This document shows, piece by piece, positions 53,107-62,839 of a DNA stretch of 64,000 nt. Both the position numbers and the translations under genes were made by a program. The notes under the pieces were generated by a model. That model saw only the letters and a program-made list of their open reading frames with translations. It searched no databases and was not told the origin of the DNA. The stretch spans positions 124,001 through 188,000 of the forward strand of contig NZ_JAHZUY010000001.1 in the NCBI RefSeq assembly GCF_019458025.1. Direction: 5' to 3'. Numbering within the stretch: position 1 is the stretch's first letter; each line of letters starts with the position of its first letter. Source of the DNA: Caldovatus aquaticus (GTDB taxonomy: Bacteria > Pseudomonadota > Alphaproteobacteria > Acetobacterales > Acetobacteraceae).

Positions 53107-53414
53107 ATGAAACGGAGCCAGGCGATCGCCCTGTGCTCCTGGGCGGCGGGGCGGTCCTCGGGCCCGGCGGCTGCGGCGACTCCGACCGCGAGGCGTGCGA
53201 ACGCGCACGCCGCGAGCTGCGCCCCGACGCCGAGCAGATCTGCGCCCGGGCCGCCGCCTCCTCGGGCCATCGCTCCTCCGGCGGTTCCTGGTTCCTCGGC
53301 CGCAGCGGCGCCACTGCGCGCACGGCCCCGGCCGCCGGCGGCGGCAGCCCGATTGCGACCTCGGCCCGCGGCGGCTTCGGCAGCACCGCCGCCCGCTTCG
53401 GCGCCGGCTCCTGA
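53107..53414 (+). pseudogene. YgiB/DUF1190-like lipoprotein gene, apparently frameshifted near its start
   Basis: The ATG at 53107 begins MKRSQAIAL. One base must be added near 53131 (a G in CTG/GTG) for it to continue into VLLGGGAVLGPGGCGDSDREACERARRELR, a leader with a lipobox-like cysteine. Read from the GTG at 53133 the frame is intact to 53414 and ends in a Gly/Ser-rich tail, SARGGFGSTAARFGAGS, like that of YgiB/YjfM (DUF1190). The next gene encodes the YgiC-type partner, which supports the identity. If no error exists, a shorter product of 93 residues without a charged leader would be made. Confidence 0.6.
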
Positions 53415-53429
53415 GCGGGAGGACCCGCG

Positions 53430-54545
53430 ATGCAGCGCCTCCCCCAGGACCCCCGGCCGGACCGGCTGGCGCGCGCCCGGCGCATGGGCTTCGTCTTCGC
53501 CGAGATCGAGGGCGAGCCCTACTGGGACGAGACCGCCTACTACCGCTTCGCCGCCGCCGAGGTGGACACGCCGGAGGCGGCCACCGCCGAGCTCGAGGCG
53601 CGGATGCGCGAGGCCGCCGACCACGCCGTCCGCCACGGCCTCAACCGCCCGCTCGGCATCCCGGACGGCGCCTGGGCGCTGGTGCGGCGCTCCTGGGAAC
53701 GGCAGGAGCCCTCGCTCTACGGCCGGATGGACCTGCGCTGGGACGGCGCCGGTCCGCCCAGGCTCCTGGAATACAACGCCGACACCCCGACGGCGCTGTT
53801 CGAGGCCGCGGCGGTGCAGTGGGAATGGCTGGAATCGAGCGCCTTCCCCGGGCCCGCGGACCAGTTCAACGCGATCCACGAGCGGCTGATCGCCGCCCGG
53901 CCGCGCCTCGGCCTGCCCGGCCGCGTCCATTTCGCCTGCGCCCGCGACTCGGCGGAGGACAGGGGCACGGTGGACTACCTGCGCGACACGGCGCTGCAGG
54001 CGGGGCTCGAGGCGCCCTTCCTCCATCTCGACGAGATCGGCTGGGACGGACGCGGCTTCCGCGACCTCGAGGAGCAGCCGATCGCCGCGATCTTCAAGCT
54101 CTACCCCTGGGACTGGCCGCTGCGCGAGGCGTTCGGCCGCCACATCGGCGCCGCCGCGACGCGCTGGATCGAGCCCGCCTGGCGCCTGGTGCCGAGCTCC
54201 AAGGCCTTCCTCTCGCTGCTCTGGCATCTCTTTCCGGACCACCCGAATCTGCTCCCGGCCTTCCTCGAGCCGGGCCGGACCGGCGGGCCGGAGATCGCGA
54301 AGCCGCTGTTCGGGCGCGAGGGGGCGAACATCCTCGCGCCCGGCCTCGGCGAGACGCCCGGGCCCTACGGCGACCAGCCGCGCGTCTGGCAGGCCTATGC
54401 CGAGCTGCCGGCCTTCGCCGGACGCTATCCGGTACTCGGGAGCTGGGCGATCGCCGGCGAGCCCGCCGGCCTCGGCATCCGCGAGGACGCGACGCCGATC
54501 ACCCGCGACAGCAGCCGCTTCGTGCCGCACCTGTTCGCGCCGTGA
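53430..54545 (+). CDS. Glutathionylspermidine-synthase-family ATP-grasp ligase (YgiC/YjfC-like)
   Basis: This 371-residue protein has the Gsp-synthetase C-terminal ATP-grasp fold: MDLRWDGAGPPRLLEYNADTPTALFEAA (metal/ATP-binding E and N), YPWDWPLREAFG, IEPAWRLVPSSKAFLSLLWHLFPDHPNLLPA and KPLFGREGANI. It corresponds to E. coli YgiC/YjfC, which lack the amidase half and do not necessarily make glutathionylspermidine; peptide or polyamine ligation is possible. The preceding gene is YgiB-like and the following one is DUF350, as in the E. coli yjf cluster. It starts 15 bases after the YgiB-like stop. Confidence 0.9.
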   Translation: MQRLPQDPRPDRLARARRMGFVFAEIEGEPYWDETAYYRFAAAEVDTPEAATAELEARMREAADHAVRHGLNRPLGIPDGAWALVRRSWERQEPSLYGRMDLRWDGAGPPRLLEYNADTPTALFEAAAVQWEWLESSAFPGPADQFNAIHERLIAARPRLGLPGRVHFACARDSAEDRGTVDYLRDTALQAGLEAPFLHLDEIGWDGRGFRDLEEQPIAAIFKLYPWDWPLREAFGRHIGAAATRWIEPAWRLVPSSKAFLSLLWHLFPDHPNLLPAFLEPGRTGGPEIAKPLFGREGANILAPGLGETPGPYGDQPRVWQAYAELPAFAGRYPVLGSWAIAGEPAGLGIREDATPITRDSSRFVPHLFAP

Positions 54546-54585
54546 CGGGCCGGCCGATGCGCGCCAGGGGGGACACCACGCCGCC

Positions 54586-54990
54586 ATGACCAGCCTCGCG
54601 ACCCTGCCGGGATTCCTCACCCATTTCCCTGCCGGCCTGGCGCTGCTCGGCGTCGCCGTGGCCGTGCATGTCCGGGCGACGCCGCATGAGGAGCTGGCGC
54701 TGATCCGCCGCGGCAACACCGCCGCCGCGGTCTCGCTCGGCGGCACCGTGCTCGGCTTCGCCGTCCCCCTCGCCGCGGCGATCGCCAGTTCGGCGAACCT
54801 GCCGGACGTCGCGGTGTGGGGCGTGGTCGCGCTGCTCGCCCAGCTCGGCGCCTGGTTCGCGGTGGCGCGCCTGCTCGGCTCGATGCGCGCCGCGGCGATG
54901 AAGGAGGCGGCGGCGATGGCGCGGGCGGTGCTCAAGGCCGCGGTCGCGATCGCGGCGGGCGTGCTCAATGCCGCGGCGATGACCACCTGA
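54586..54990 (+). CDS. DUF350 (YjfL-like) small membrane protein
   Basis: This 134-residue protein has four hydrophobic segments: FPAGLALLGVAVAVHV; then, after HEELALIRRGNTAAAVSLGGTVLGFAVPLAAAIA, VWGVVALLAQLGAWFAV; and a C-terminal AVAIAAGVLNAAAM. The LIRRGNTAAAVSLGG loop is typical of DUF350. In E. coli, yjfL lies with an ATP-grasp ligase and a DUF1190 protein, matching the order seen here. A membrane-associated partner of the ligase is likely. The ATG at 54586 follows GGGGGGAC-type purines. Confidence 0.88.
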   Translation: MTSLATLPGFLTHFPAGLALLGVAVAVHVRATPHEELALIRRGNTAAAVSLGGTVLGFAVPLAAAIASSANLPDVAVWGVVALLAQLGAWFAVARLLGSMRAAAMKEAAAMARAVLKAAVAIAAGVLNAAAMTT

Positions 54991-55142
54991 CGGCGCGCCC
55001 GCGCCGGGCCGGGAGGGGGCGGCCGGACGCTCCGCGTTGACCTCGCGCCGGGACGCGGCATAAAAGCCCTCCGCGAGACCGAGACCTCCGCCGTCCGCAC
55101 GCCGGCACGACCGCGTTCGGCGGCAACCGGAGCAGCCTGCGC

Positions 55143-55589
55143 ATGAGCATCGTGAAGGACGGCCGGGAGGCGACGATGATCGGCCACCGGTCGGACGGCA
55201 CCGCGATCCGCCGACCGCTGTCGCCGCATCTGCAGGTCTACGACATGCTGCAGATGAGCAGCGCGCTCTCCATCTCGCATCGCATCACCGGCGTGATCTG
55301 GGCGATCGGGCTCCTCTTCCTGGTGTGGTGGCTGGTCGCCGCGGCCGCCGGCCCCGCGGCCTTCGCCGCCGCGCAGTGGTTCTTCTCCTCCTTCCTCGGC
55401 GTGGTGCTGCTGCTCGGGCTGACCGCGGCGGCCTGGTTCCACACCCTGAACGGGGTGCGCCACCTCGCCTGGGACGCCGGCTGGGGCTACGAGATCCCGA
55501 CCATGTACCGCACCGGCCGGGCGGTGCTGGTCGGCACGGCGGCGCTGACGGTCCTCACCTGGATCGTCGTGCTGGTCGCCTTCTTCTGA
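55143..55589 (+). CDS. sdhC: Succinate dehydrogenase cytochrome b556 subunit
   Basis: This 148-residue membrane anchor has RPLSPHLQVYDMLQMSSALSISHRITGV, the conserved SdhC N-terminal motif with the quinone-site serine and arginine. The heme-ligand region is AWFHTLNGVRHLAWDAGWG. Three membrane helices are visible. It is the first gene of sdhCDAB. The leader region is AT-poor with no evident -10. Confidence 0.93.
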   Translation: MSIVKDGREATMIGHRSDGTAIRRPLSPHLQVYDMLQMSSALSISHRITGVIWAIGLLFLVWWLVAAAAGPAAFAAAQWFFSSFLGVVLLLGLTAAAWFHTLNGVRHLAWDAGWGYEIPTMYRTGRAVLVGTAALTVLTWIVVLVAFF

Positions 55590-55616
55590 CGGACGCGAAG
55601 GACGGGCGCGCCACCC

Positions 55617-56039
55617 ATGGCCAAGGAACTCGCCGAACGCACCACGCTCCGCTCGCCGCTCGGACGGGTTCGGGGACTGGGCGCCTCGAAGTCCGGGGCG
55701 CACCACTGGTGGCTGATGCGCGTCACCTCGGTGGCGCTGCTGCCGCTCTCGATCTGGCTGATCTTCGCCCTCGCCGGCCTTGCCGGGGCGAGCCACGCCG
55801 AGGCGGCGGCCTTCGTCGGGCGGCCGGTCAACGCGGTGCTGCTGCTCGCCTTCCTCGCCGCCGCCTTCCACCACACCGCCTACGGCGTGCAGGTGATCAT
55901 CGAGGACTATGTGCGCTCGGAATGGGGCCGGATCGGCGGCATCCTGGCGGTGAAGGGGCTGTGCGCGCTGCTCTGGCTCGCCGCCTCGCTCGCGGTGCTG
56001 CGCCTCGCGGTGGGCGGCGTCCCCGCGGCGGCGGGCTGA
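55617..56039 (+). CDS. sdhD: Succinate dehydrogenase membrane anchor subunit
   Basis: This 140-residue protein has three membrane helices and the motifs [20 protein letters not shown] and [22 protein letters not shown]. The histidines and the aspartate/tyrosine of the latter take part in heme and quinone binding. It starts 27 bases after sdhC and is separated from sdhA by 160 bases with no recognised feature. Confidence 0.92.
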   Translation: MAKELAERTTLRSPLGRVRGLGASKSGAHHWWLMRVTSVALLPLSIWLIFALAGLAGASHAEAAAFVGRPVNAVLLLAFLAAAFHHTAYGVQVIIEDYVRSEWGRIGGILAVKGLCALLWLAASLAVLRLAVGGVPAAAG

Positions 56040-56199
56040 GGCGGGCGGCCGCCTTGCACGTCGGAAGAAGGCGCGCGGGCCACGCGGCCCCGGCCGCGCG
56101 GCCGCGATCGGAGGGATCGGCGCGGCGGCGACGGGGCGGCCTGCGCCGGCTGGCGGAAGCCCCGCGCTGCCGCAACGGAATGGACGGATCGGGCAGGAC

Positions 56200-58011
56200 A
56201 TGAACGCGATCGGCAAGCCGTCCCGGGGCGCGTACCGGGTGGTGGACCACACCTACGACGTGGTCGTGGTCGGCGCCGGCGGCGCCGGGCTGCGCGCCAC
56301 CTTCGGCATGGGCGCGGCGGGCCTCAAGACCGCCTGCATCACCAAGGTGTTCCCGACCCGCAGCCACACCGTCGCCGCCCAGGGCGGCATCGGCGCCGCG
56401 CTCGGCAATATGGGCGAGGACGACTGGCGCTGGCACATGTACGACACCGTGAAGGGGTCGGACTGGCTCGGCGACCAGGACGCGATCGAGTACATGTGCC
56501 GCGAGGCGATCCCGGCGGTGATCGAGCTCGAGCACTACGGCGTCCCGTTCAGCCGCACCGAGGACGGGCGCATCTACCAGCGCCCCTTCGGCGGGCACAT
56601 GAAGCACTTCGGCAAGGAGCCGGCGATGCGGGCCTGCGCCGCCGCCGACCGCACCGGCCATGCCATCCTGCACACGCTCTACCAGCAGTCCCTCAAGCAC
56701 GGCTGCGAGTTCTTCGTCGAGTACTTCGCCCTCGACCTCCTCATGGACGACGACGGCACCTGCCGCGGCGTGATCGCCTGGTGCCTGGAGGACGGCACGA
56801 TCCACCGCTTCCGCGCGCAGCTCACGGTGCTGGCGACGGGCGGCTACGGGCGCGCCTACTTCTCCTGCACCTCCGCCCACACCTGCACCGGCGACGGCAA
56901 CGCGATGGTGCTGCGCGCCGGCCTGCCGCTGCAGGACCAGGAGTTCGTGCAGTTCCACCCGACCGGCATCTACGGCGCCGGCTGCCTGATCACCGAGGGC
57001 GCGCGCGGCGAGGGCGGCTACCTCACCAACTCCGAGGGCGAGCGCTTCATGGAGCGCTACGCGCCGACCGCCAAGGACCTTGCCAGCCGCGACGTGGTCT
57101 CGCGCGCCATGAGCATGGAGATCCGCGAGGGCCGCGGTTGCGGGCCGCACAAGGACCACGTGCTGCTGCACCTCGAGCACCTCGGCGCCGACATCCTGCA
57201 CGAGCGGCTGCCCGGCATCTCCGAGACGGCGAAGATCTTCGCCGGCGTGGACGTGACCAAGGAGCCGATCCCGGTGCTGCCCACCGTGCACTACAACATG
57301 GGCGGCATCCCGACCAACATCCACACCGAGGTGCTGGACCCGACCCCGGACGACGAGGACCGCGTCGTGCCCGGCCTGATGGCGGTGGGCGAGGCGGCGT
57401 GCGTCTCGGTGCACGGCGCCAACCGGCTCGGCACCAACTCGCTGCTCGACCTCGTGGTGTTCGGCCGCGCCGCGGCGCACCGCGCCGCCGAGATCGTCAG
57501 GCCCGGCGCGCGCCAGCCGCCGCTTCCGCCCGGCGCCGGCGAGCAGTCGCTCGACCGCCTCGACCGGCTGCGCCACGCCAAGGGCGGCACGCCGACGGCC
57601 GAGCTGCGCCTGCAGATGCAGCGCACCATGCAGACCCACGCCGCGGTATTCCGCACCTCCGCGCTGCTGCGCGAAGGGGTGGAGAAGATGCGCAAGATCT
57701 GGGCGGGGATGAGCGACCTGCGCGTCACCGACCGCTCGATGATCTGGAACAGCGACCTCGTCGAGACGCTCGAGCTCGAGAACCTGATGGGCAACGCGAT
57801 GACGACCATCGTCTCCGCCGAGGCCCGCAAGGAGAGCCGCGGCGCCCACGCGCACGAGGACTACCCGGAGCGCGACGACGAGAACTGGCTCAAGCACACC
57901 CTCGCCTGGTGCGACGCGGAGGGGAACGTGCGCCTCGGCTACCGCGGCGTGAAGCTGCGCACCCTCACCAACGAGGTGCAGGTCTTCCCCCCGAAGGCCC
58001 GGGTCTACTGA
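56200..58011 (+). CDS. sdhA: Succinate dehydrogenase flavoprotein subunit
   Basis: This 603-residue subunit has the N-terminal FAD motif [17 protein letters not shown] and the covalent-FAD histidine at residue 56 in [18 protein letters not shown]. Substrate-site segments are [23 protein letters not shown], the arginine motif [25 protein letters not shown] and [18 protein letters not shown]. It oxidises succinate to fumarate in complex II. The length and motifs are normal. Confidence 0.96.
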   Translation: MNAIGKPSRGAYRVVDHTYDVVVVGAGGAGLRATFGMGAAGLKTACITKVFPTRSHTVAAQGGIGAALGNMGEDDWRWHMYDTVKGSDWLGDQDAIEYMCREAIPAVIELEHYGVPFSRTEDGRIYQRPFGGHMKHFGKEPAMRACAAADRTGHAILHTLYQQSLKHGCEFFVEYFALDLLMDDDGTCRGVIAWCLEDGTIHRFRAQLTVLATGGYGRAYFSCTSAHTCTGDGNAMVLRAGLPLQDQEFVQFHPTGIYGAGCLITEGARGEGGYLTNSEGERFMERYAPTAKDLASRDVVSRAMSMEIREGRGCGPHKDHVLLHLEHLGADILHERLPGISETAKIFAGVDVTKEPIPVLPTVHYNMGGIPTNIHTEVLDPTPDDEDRVVPGLMAVGEAACVSVHGANRLGTNSLLDLVVFGRAAAHRAAEIVRPGARQPPLPPGAGEQSLDRLDRLRHAKGGTPTAELRLQMQRTMQTHAAVFRTSALLREGVEKMRKIWAGMSDLRVTDRSMIWNSDLVETLELENLMGNAMTTIVSAEARKESRGAHAHEDYPERDDENWLKHTLAWCDAEGNVRLGYRGVKLRTLTNEVQVFPPKARVY

Positions 58012-58027
58012 GGAAAGACGGCGCACG

Positions 58028-58810
58028 ATGGCCACCTTCACCCTGCCCAGGAACTCCCAGATCCGCGAGGGCAAGACCTGGCGCGCCCCGGCCGGGGCGA
58101 AGAACGTCCGCAACTTCAGGATCTACCGCTGGGACCCCGACAGCGGCGAAAACCCGCGCCTCGACACCTACGAGATCGACCTCGACGCCTGCGGGCCGAT
58201 GGTCCTCGACGCGCTGATCAAGATCAAGAACGAGGTGGACAGCACCCTCACCTTCCGCCGGAGCTGCCGCGAGGGCATCTGCGGCTCCTGCGCGATGAAC
58301 ATCGACGGGCTGAACACCCTCGCCTGCCTCAAGCCGATCGAGGACATCCAGGGCGATGTGCGCATCTACCCGCTGCCGCACATGCCCGTGGTGAAGGACC
58401 TGGTGCCGGACCTCGGCCAGGTCTACGCCCAGTACCGCCTGATCGAGCCCTGGCTGAAGGCCGACAGTCCGCCGCCGCCCGACGCCGAGCGGCGCCAGAG
58501 CAAGGAGGAGCGGGCGAAGCTCGACGGCCTCTGGGAGTGCATCCTCTGCTTCTGCTGCTCCACCGCCTGCCCCTCCTACTGGTGGAACGGCGACCGCTAT
58601 CTCGGCCCGGCGATCCTGCTGCAGGCCTATCGCTGGATCGCCGATTCGCGCGACGAGGCGACGGGCGAGCGGCTCGACCAGCTCGACGACTCGTTCCGGC
58701 TCTTCCGCTGCCACACCATCATGAACTGCACCCGCACCTGTCCGAAGGGGCTGAACCCGGCGCGGGCGATCGGCGAGATCAAGAAGCTGCTCGTCGAGCG
58801 GCAGGGCTGA
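58028..58810 (+). CDS. sdhB: Succinate dehydrogenase iron-sulfur subunit
   Basis: This 260-residue subunit has the [2Fe-2S] motif [16 protein letters not shown] with a distal cysteine, the [4Fe-4S] motif [16 protein letters not shown] and the [3Fe-4S] motif [18 protein letters not shown]. It passes electrons from SdhA to the membrane quinone. It lies 16 bases after sdhA and closes the operon. Confidence 0.96.
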   Translation: MATFTLPRNSQIREGKTWRAPAGAKNVRNFRIYRWDPDSGENPRLDTYEIDLDACGPMVLDALIKIKNEVDSTLTFRRSCREGICGSCAMNIDGLNTLACLKPIEDIQGDVRIYPLPHMPVVKDLVPDLGQVYAQYRLIEPWLKADSPPPPDAERRQSKEERAKLDGLWECILCFCCSTACPSYWWNGDRYLGPAILLQAYRWIADSRDEATGERLDQLDDSFRLFRCHTIMNCTRTCPKGLNPARAIGEIKKLLVERQG

Positions 58811-59113
58811 CGCATCGCGCCGCCGGCCGCAGCGGCCGCGGCGCCGTCCTCGCCGGTCCCGCCGCCGGTCCGGGAGCCCCGCTCGCGCAGCGCGCCGGCC
58901 GGCGCGCCGTCCGCGCCCGGACGCCGATCGGCGCGAGGCCTCGCGAACCGTCGGCGACCGCCAGGCCGCGATGCCGGCGCAGCCGCGCCGCGCCGGACGC
59001 CATCGGCACCGATCCCGCTGCGGAACGCCGCGCATCCGCGGGCCCGCCGCGCCGTTGCCGCCTCCGTGCCCGCCACGTGCCCAGGCGGAGCGAGGACGAG
59101 AGGAGAGCGGCCG
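58811..59113. other. 303-bp intergenic region after sdhB
   Basis: No protein-like frame was found. An 18-base perfect palindrome, GCGCGCCGGCCGGCGCGC, lies at 58890-58907 and may be the terminator of the sdh operon. AGGAGAG at 59101-59107 is the ribosome site of the next gene. Confidence 0.5.
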
Positions 59114-59367
59114 ATGGCGACGATCAATCCCTCGGACATCCGGAGCACATGCCGGTCGTGGGTTCCGACGGCCAGCACGTCGGCACGGTGGACCGCGTGG
59201 AGGGCGACCGCATCAAGCTCGCCCGCTCCGACGACCCGCACGGCGCCGGCGGGCACCGTTATCTCCCGCTCGACGCGGTCGCCTCCTGCGATGGCGGGCA
59301 CGTGACGCTCTCCCTCACGGCCGAGCAGGCGCAGCGCCAGGCGGAGCGCGGCCCCTCGCCCGGCTGA
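59114..59367 (+). pseudogene. DUF2171-like small protein gene with an apparent one-base deletion
   Basis: The ATG at 59114 (behind AGGAGAG) gives MATINPSDIR and then goes out of frame. Adding one G at about 59143 (CGG-AGC to CGG-GAG-C) restores IREHMPVVGSDGQHVGTVDRVEGDRIKLARSDDP, a clear DUF2171 sequence ending at 59367. An internal ATG at 59149 could still make a 72-residue product from MPVVGSDG onward. It is either a truncated gene or an assembly error in a G run. Confidence 0.7.
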
Positions 59368-59524
59368 GGCGGGCGCGCCCGGCAGGAGCGCGGTGGCGCG
59401 TCCGCCCGTTCCTCAACATTTTGTGATCGAGGCTCGGCTCGCGGAAGGACCGGGCGGGCCCGACACTCCCGCGGGGCTGCAATGCCGCCTCCTTCCCGGC
59501 GGCGCAGCCCTGGGGAGACAGTCC

Positions 59525-60739
59525 ATGATCCGCAGAAGCCTTGCATTCGGCCTTGCCGTGGCGCTCGCCGCGTCGGGCGTGGCGTGGGCGCAGCAGCAAC
59601 AGCAGCAGCCCCCGCCCGCCTGGGCGCAGGGCCGCCCGCCCGAGATGGCGAATTCCCGTCTCGCGCCGCATCCGCCGCGGCTGACCGTCACGCCGCCGGA
59701 GCAGGTGCCGGTCGCGGCGCTGCGCGTGCCGGCCGGCTTCCGCGTCGAGCTCTGGGCGCACGGCATCCCGGGCGCGCGCATGATGACGCTCGGCCAGAAC
59801 GGCACGGTCTTCGTCGGCACGCGCGTCATCGGGCGCGTCTATGCCGTGACCGACGAGGGCGGCCAGCGCCGCGTCCGCACCATCGCCGAGCGGCTCAACC
59901 AGCCGAACGGCGTCGCCTTCCGCGACGGCAGCCTCTACGTCATCGCCATCAACCGCGTGCTCCGCTACGACGGCATCGAGGGCCGGCTCGACGATCCCGG
60001 CACGCCGGTGGAGCTGACCGCCGCCTTCAACCTGCCGCCGGACGAGCACCACGGCTGGAAATTCGCCGCCTTCTCGCCGGACGGGCGGCTCACCATGAAC
60101 ATCGGCGTGCCCTGCAACATCTGCGAGTTCGACCGCGACCGCTACGGGCTGATCGTCTCCTTCCGTCCCGACGGCTCCGACCGGCGGATCGAGGCGAAGG
60201 GCATCCGCAACAGCGTGGGCTTCGACTGGCACCCCGTCACGCGCGAGCTGTGGGCCACCAACAACGGCCGCGACTGGGCCGGCAACGACGTCCCGCCCGA
60301 CACGCTGCACCGCATCCGCCGCCCCGGCGAGGACCACGGCTTCCCCTTCTGCGTCGGCGACTGGAACGACCCCGCCGTGCCGCGCCGCAACTGCAGCGAG
60401 TTCGTCCAGCCCGCCGCCTCGCTCGGGCCGCATGTTGCGGCGCTCGGCATGCGCTTCTACACCGGCGCCATGTTCCCCGAGCAGTATCGCAACCAGATCT
60501 TCATCGCCCGCCGCGGCTCCTGGAACCGCGAGCAGCTCATCGGCTACGACGTGGTGGTGGCGAGGCTCGACGCCCAGGGCAACGTGACGGGCATCGAGCC
60601 CTTCCTGACCGGCCTGCTCGACCAGGCGAACGACCGCTTCCTCGGCCGCCCCGTGGACGTGCTGCAGCTCCGCGACGGCTCGCTGCTGGTCTCGGACGAG
60701 CAGAACGGGGCGATCTACCGCATCTCGCGCGCGCAGTGA
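59525..60739 (+). CDS. PQQ-dependent sugar dehydrogenase / L-sorbosone dehydrogenase-like exported protein
   Basis: The product has 404 residues. A signal peptide (MIRRSLAFGLAVALAASGVAWAQ) is followed by a glutamine tract of six residues and a six-bladed propeller of the soluble glucose dehydrogenase / sorbosone dehydrogenase family: VPAGFRVELWAHGIPGARMM, NQPNGVAFRDGSLYV, EDHGFPFCVGDWND and GRPVDVLQLRDGSLLVSDEQNGAIYRI. It probably oxidises a sugar or aldehyde in the periplasm with PQQ. Its stop overlaps the start of a dihaem cytochrome c gene (GTGA), the likely electron acceptor. GGGGAGA precedes the ATG. Confidence 0.88.
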   Translation: MIRRSLAFGLAVALAASGVAWAQQQQQQPPPAWAQGRPPEMANSRLAPHPPRLTVTPPEQVPVAALRVPAGFRVELWAHGIPGARMMTLGQNGTVFVGTRVIGRVYAVTDEGGQRRVRTIAERLNQPNGVAFRDGSLYVIAINRVLRYDGIEGRLDDPGTPVELTAAFNLPPDEHHGWKFAAFSPDGRLTMNIGVPCNICEFDRDRYGLIVSFRPDGSDRRIEAKGIRNSVGFDWHPVTRELWATNNGRDWAGNDVPPDTLHRIRRPGEDHGFPFCVGDWNDPAVPRRNCSEFVQPAASLGPHVAALGMRFYTGAMFPEQYRNQIFIARRGSWNREQLIGYDVVVARLDAQGNVTGIEPFLTGLLDQANDRFLGRPVDVLQLRDGSLLVSDEQNGAIYRISRAQ

Positions 60740-61353
60740 CCTTTCCGCTGCGGTCCCTGGCGGCGGTCGCCCTCGCGGCCGCCGCCTTTCTCTGCACGGC
60801 GGCGGGAGCCGGCGGCAACGACGCCGCGCAGCGGGGAGCCGCGCTGGCCGAGGCGCGCGGCTGCGGCGGCTGCCACGGCGAGCGCGGCCACTCGCCGACC
60901 CCGAACGTCCCCTCGCTTGCCGGCCAGCCGCCCGAGGCCATCGTGCTCAACATGATCCTGTTCCGCGAGGGCCTGCGCGACGCGCCGCCGATGCCGGACC
61001 TCGCGCGCGACCTGACCGACCGGCAGATCGAGGACCTGGCCGCCTTCTATGCCTCGCTCCCGCCGGGCCCGCCGGAGGACCGCGGCGCTCCCGACCCGGC
61101 GCGGATGCGCGAGGGGGCGCTGCTCGCCGAGCGGCTGAACTGCGGCGTGTGCCACCTGCCGGACTATCGCGGACAGAACCAGGTGCCGCGCATCGCCGGC
61201 CAGCGCGAGGACTACCTGCTGCTGAGCCTCAGGGGCTACCGCGACGGCACGCGGCGCGGCACGGACACGAACATGAACGCGGTGGTGTACGGGCTGAGCG
61301 ACGCCCAGCTCGCGGCGCTCGCCCATTACCTGGCGCAGCAGGGGGAACGCTGA
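60736..61353 (+). CDS. Dihaem c-type cytochrome
   Basis: This 205-residue protein starts at GTG 60736, overlapping the stop of the upstream dehydrogenase by four bases. An N-terminal hydrophobic leader (SLAAVALAAAAFLCTAAGA) is followed by two heme-attachment motifs, CGGCHGERGH and CGVCHLPDYR, each within a class I-like domain of about 90 residues. It is periplasmic, and its distal ligands may be the methionines in ILFREGLRDAPPMPDLA and NMNAVVYGL. It should accept electrons from the sugar dehydrogenase and pass them to a terminal oxidase. Confidence 0.9.
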   Translation: MTFPLRSLAAVALAAAAFLCTAAGAGGNDAAQRGAALAEARGCGGCHGERGHSPTPNVPSLAGQPPEAIVLNMILFREGLRDAPPMPDLARDLTDRQIEDLAAFYASLPPGPPEDRGAPDPARMREGALLAERLNCGVCHLPDYRGQNQVPRIAGQREDYLLLSLRGYRDGTRRGTDTNMNAVVYGLSDAQLAALAHYLAQQGER

Positions 61354-61462
61354 CCGGCCCTCCGGCGCGCCGCGCGCCGCGGGCGGCGCGGTTGACCGCC
61401 GTCCCCCGGCGCGGTTCCCTGCCGCGGCAGGACCCGCCCGACGCGAGGAAGGCCGCACGCGC

Positions 61463-62839
61463 ATGACGCCCGATCCCGTCAACCCCGCCGACCAGGTCGT
61501 GCTCGGCGCCCTCTACGGCACCGACGCCATGCGCCGCGTCTTCGGCGAGACCGCGTGGCTCCAGCGCATGCTGGACGTGGAGGCGGCGCTCGCCCGCACG
61601 CAGGCGCGGCTCGGCATCATCCCCGAGGACGCGGCGCGCGCCATCGCCGCGGCGGCGCGGGCGGAGAATCTGGACCGCGCCGCGCTCGCCGCCGCGACGC
61701 GCAACACCGGCTATCCGGTGGTCGGCCTGGTGCGCCAGCTCAGCGCCCTCGCCGGCGCCGAGGCGGGGCGCTGGACGCACTGGGGCGCCACCACGCAGGA
61801 CATCATGGACAGCGCGCTGGTGCTGCAGATCCGAGACGCGCTCGACCTGATCGCGCCCGATCTCGACGCGCTCTGCGCCGCGCTCGCCGCGCGGGCGCGC
61901 GAGCATCGCGGCACGGTGATGGCGGGGCGGACGCATCTCCAGCACGCGCTGCCCGTCACCTTCGGCTACAAGTGCGCGGTCTGGCTCTCGCCCCTCCTCG
62001 CCATGCGCGAGCGCCTCCGGGAACTGCGCCCGCGCGTGCTGCGCCTGCAGTTCGGCGGCGCGGCGGGGACGCTGGCCTCGCTCGGCCCGTGCGGCCTCGA
62101 GGTCGCGGCCGGGCTCGCCCGCGAGCTCGGCCTCGCCGAACCCGACATCCCCTGGCATGTGGCGCGCGACGGGCTGGCGGAGACGGTGTGCTGGCTCGGC
62201 CTGCTGTGCGGCGCGCTGTCCAAGCTCGCGACCGACGTCATGCTGCTGATGCAGACCGAGGTCGCCGAGGTGGCGGAGCCGCACCAGGAGGGGCGCGGCG
62301 GCTCCTCCACCATGCCGCAGAAGCGCAACCCGATCGCCTGCGAGTACGTGCTCGCCCAGTCGCGCGGCGTGCACGCGCTGGTGCCGCAGGTGCTCGCCGC
62401 GATGGCGCAGGACCACGAGCGCGCCACCGGCCCGTGGCAGGCGGAGCCGCTGGCGATCCCGCAGGCCTTCCTGCTCGCCCATGGCGCGCTGGCGCAGGCG
62501 CGCACGATCGCCGAGGGGATGACGGTGGATGCCGCGCGCATGCGCCGCAACCTGGAGAGCACCGGCGGCCTGATCGTCGCCGAGGCGGTGATGATGGGCC
62601 TCGCCCCCCTGCTCGGGCGCGGCGAGGCGCATCACGTCGTGAACCGCGCCTGCGACGTCGCCCGGGCGGAAGGCATCCCGCTCGCCGCGGCGCTCGCGCG
62701 CGAGCCGGCGGTCGCGGCGCGGCTCGATGCGGCGGCGCTGGCGCGGCTGACCGATCCGGCGGGCTATCTCGGCGCGGCCGAGGCGTTCGTGGACCGCGTC
62801 CTCGCGCGCGCCGCGGCGGCCTCCCTGCCGGCCCGCTGA
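61463..62839 (+). CDS. Fumarase-superfamily lyase (3-carboxy-cis,cis-muconate cycloisomerase / adenylosuccinate lyase type)
   Basis: This 458-residue protein has THWGATTQDIMDSALVLQIRDAL, AGRTHLQHALPVTFGYKCAVWL and the signature GRGGSSTMPQKRNPIACEY. The motif set is that of the PcaB/PurB branch. A PcaB role would link it to beta-ketoadipate catabolism, which would pair with the PcaD-like hydrolase at 11168, but it stands alone here. The start ATG fits the family N-terminus. Its 3' end faces a response-regulator gene that may overlap it. Confidence 0.87.
   Translation: MTPDPVNPADQVVLGALYGTDAMRRVFGETAWLQRMLDVEAALARTQARLGIIPEDAARAIAAAARAENLDRAALAAATRNTGYPVVGLVRQLSALAGAEAGRWTHWGATTQDIMDSALVLQIRDALDLIAPDLDALCAALAARAREHRGTVMAGRTHLQHALPVTFGYKCAVWLSPLLAMRERLRELRPRVLRLQFGGAAGTLASLGPCGLEVAAGLARELGLAEPDIPWHVARDGLAETVCWLGLLCGALSKLATDVMLLMQTEVAEVAEPHQEGRGGSSTMPQKRNPIACEYVLAQSRGVHALVPQVLAAMAQDHERATGPWQAEPLAIPQAFLLAHGALAQARTIAEGMTVDAARMRRNLESTGGLIVAEAVMMGLAPLLGRGEAHHVVNRACDVARAEGIPLAAALAREPAVAARLDAAALARLTDPAGYLGAAEAFVDRVLARAAAASLPAR

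Noticed and set aside
51093-56252. Minus-strand open frame of 1719 codons antisense to rpoD, the ligase and sdhCD
   Set aside because: It has no domain pattern. The opposite strand carries well-known genes, so this is a GC artefact.
58537-59367. Plus-strand 276-codon protein spanning the end of sdhB
   Set aside because: Only its last 75 or so codons look like protein (DUF2171). The rest is out of frame with sdhB.
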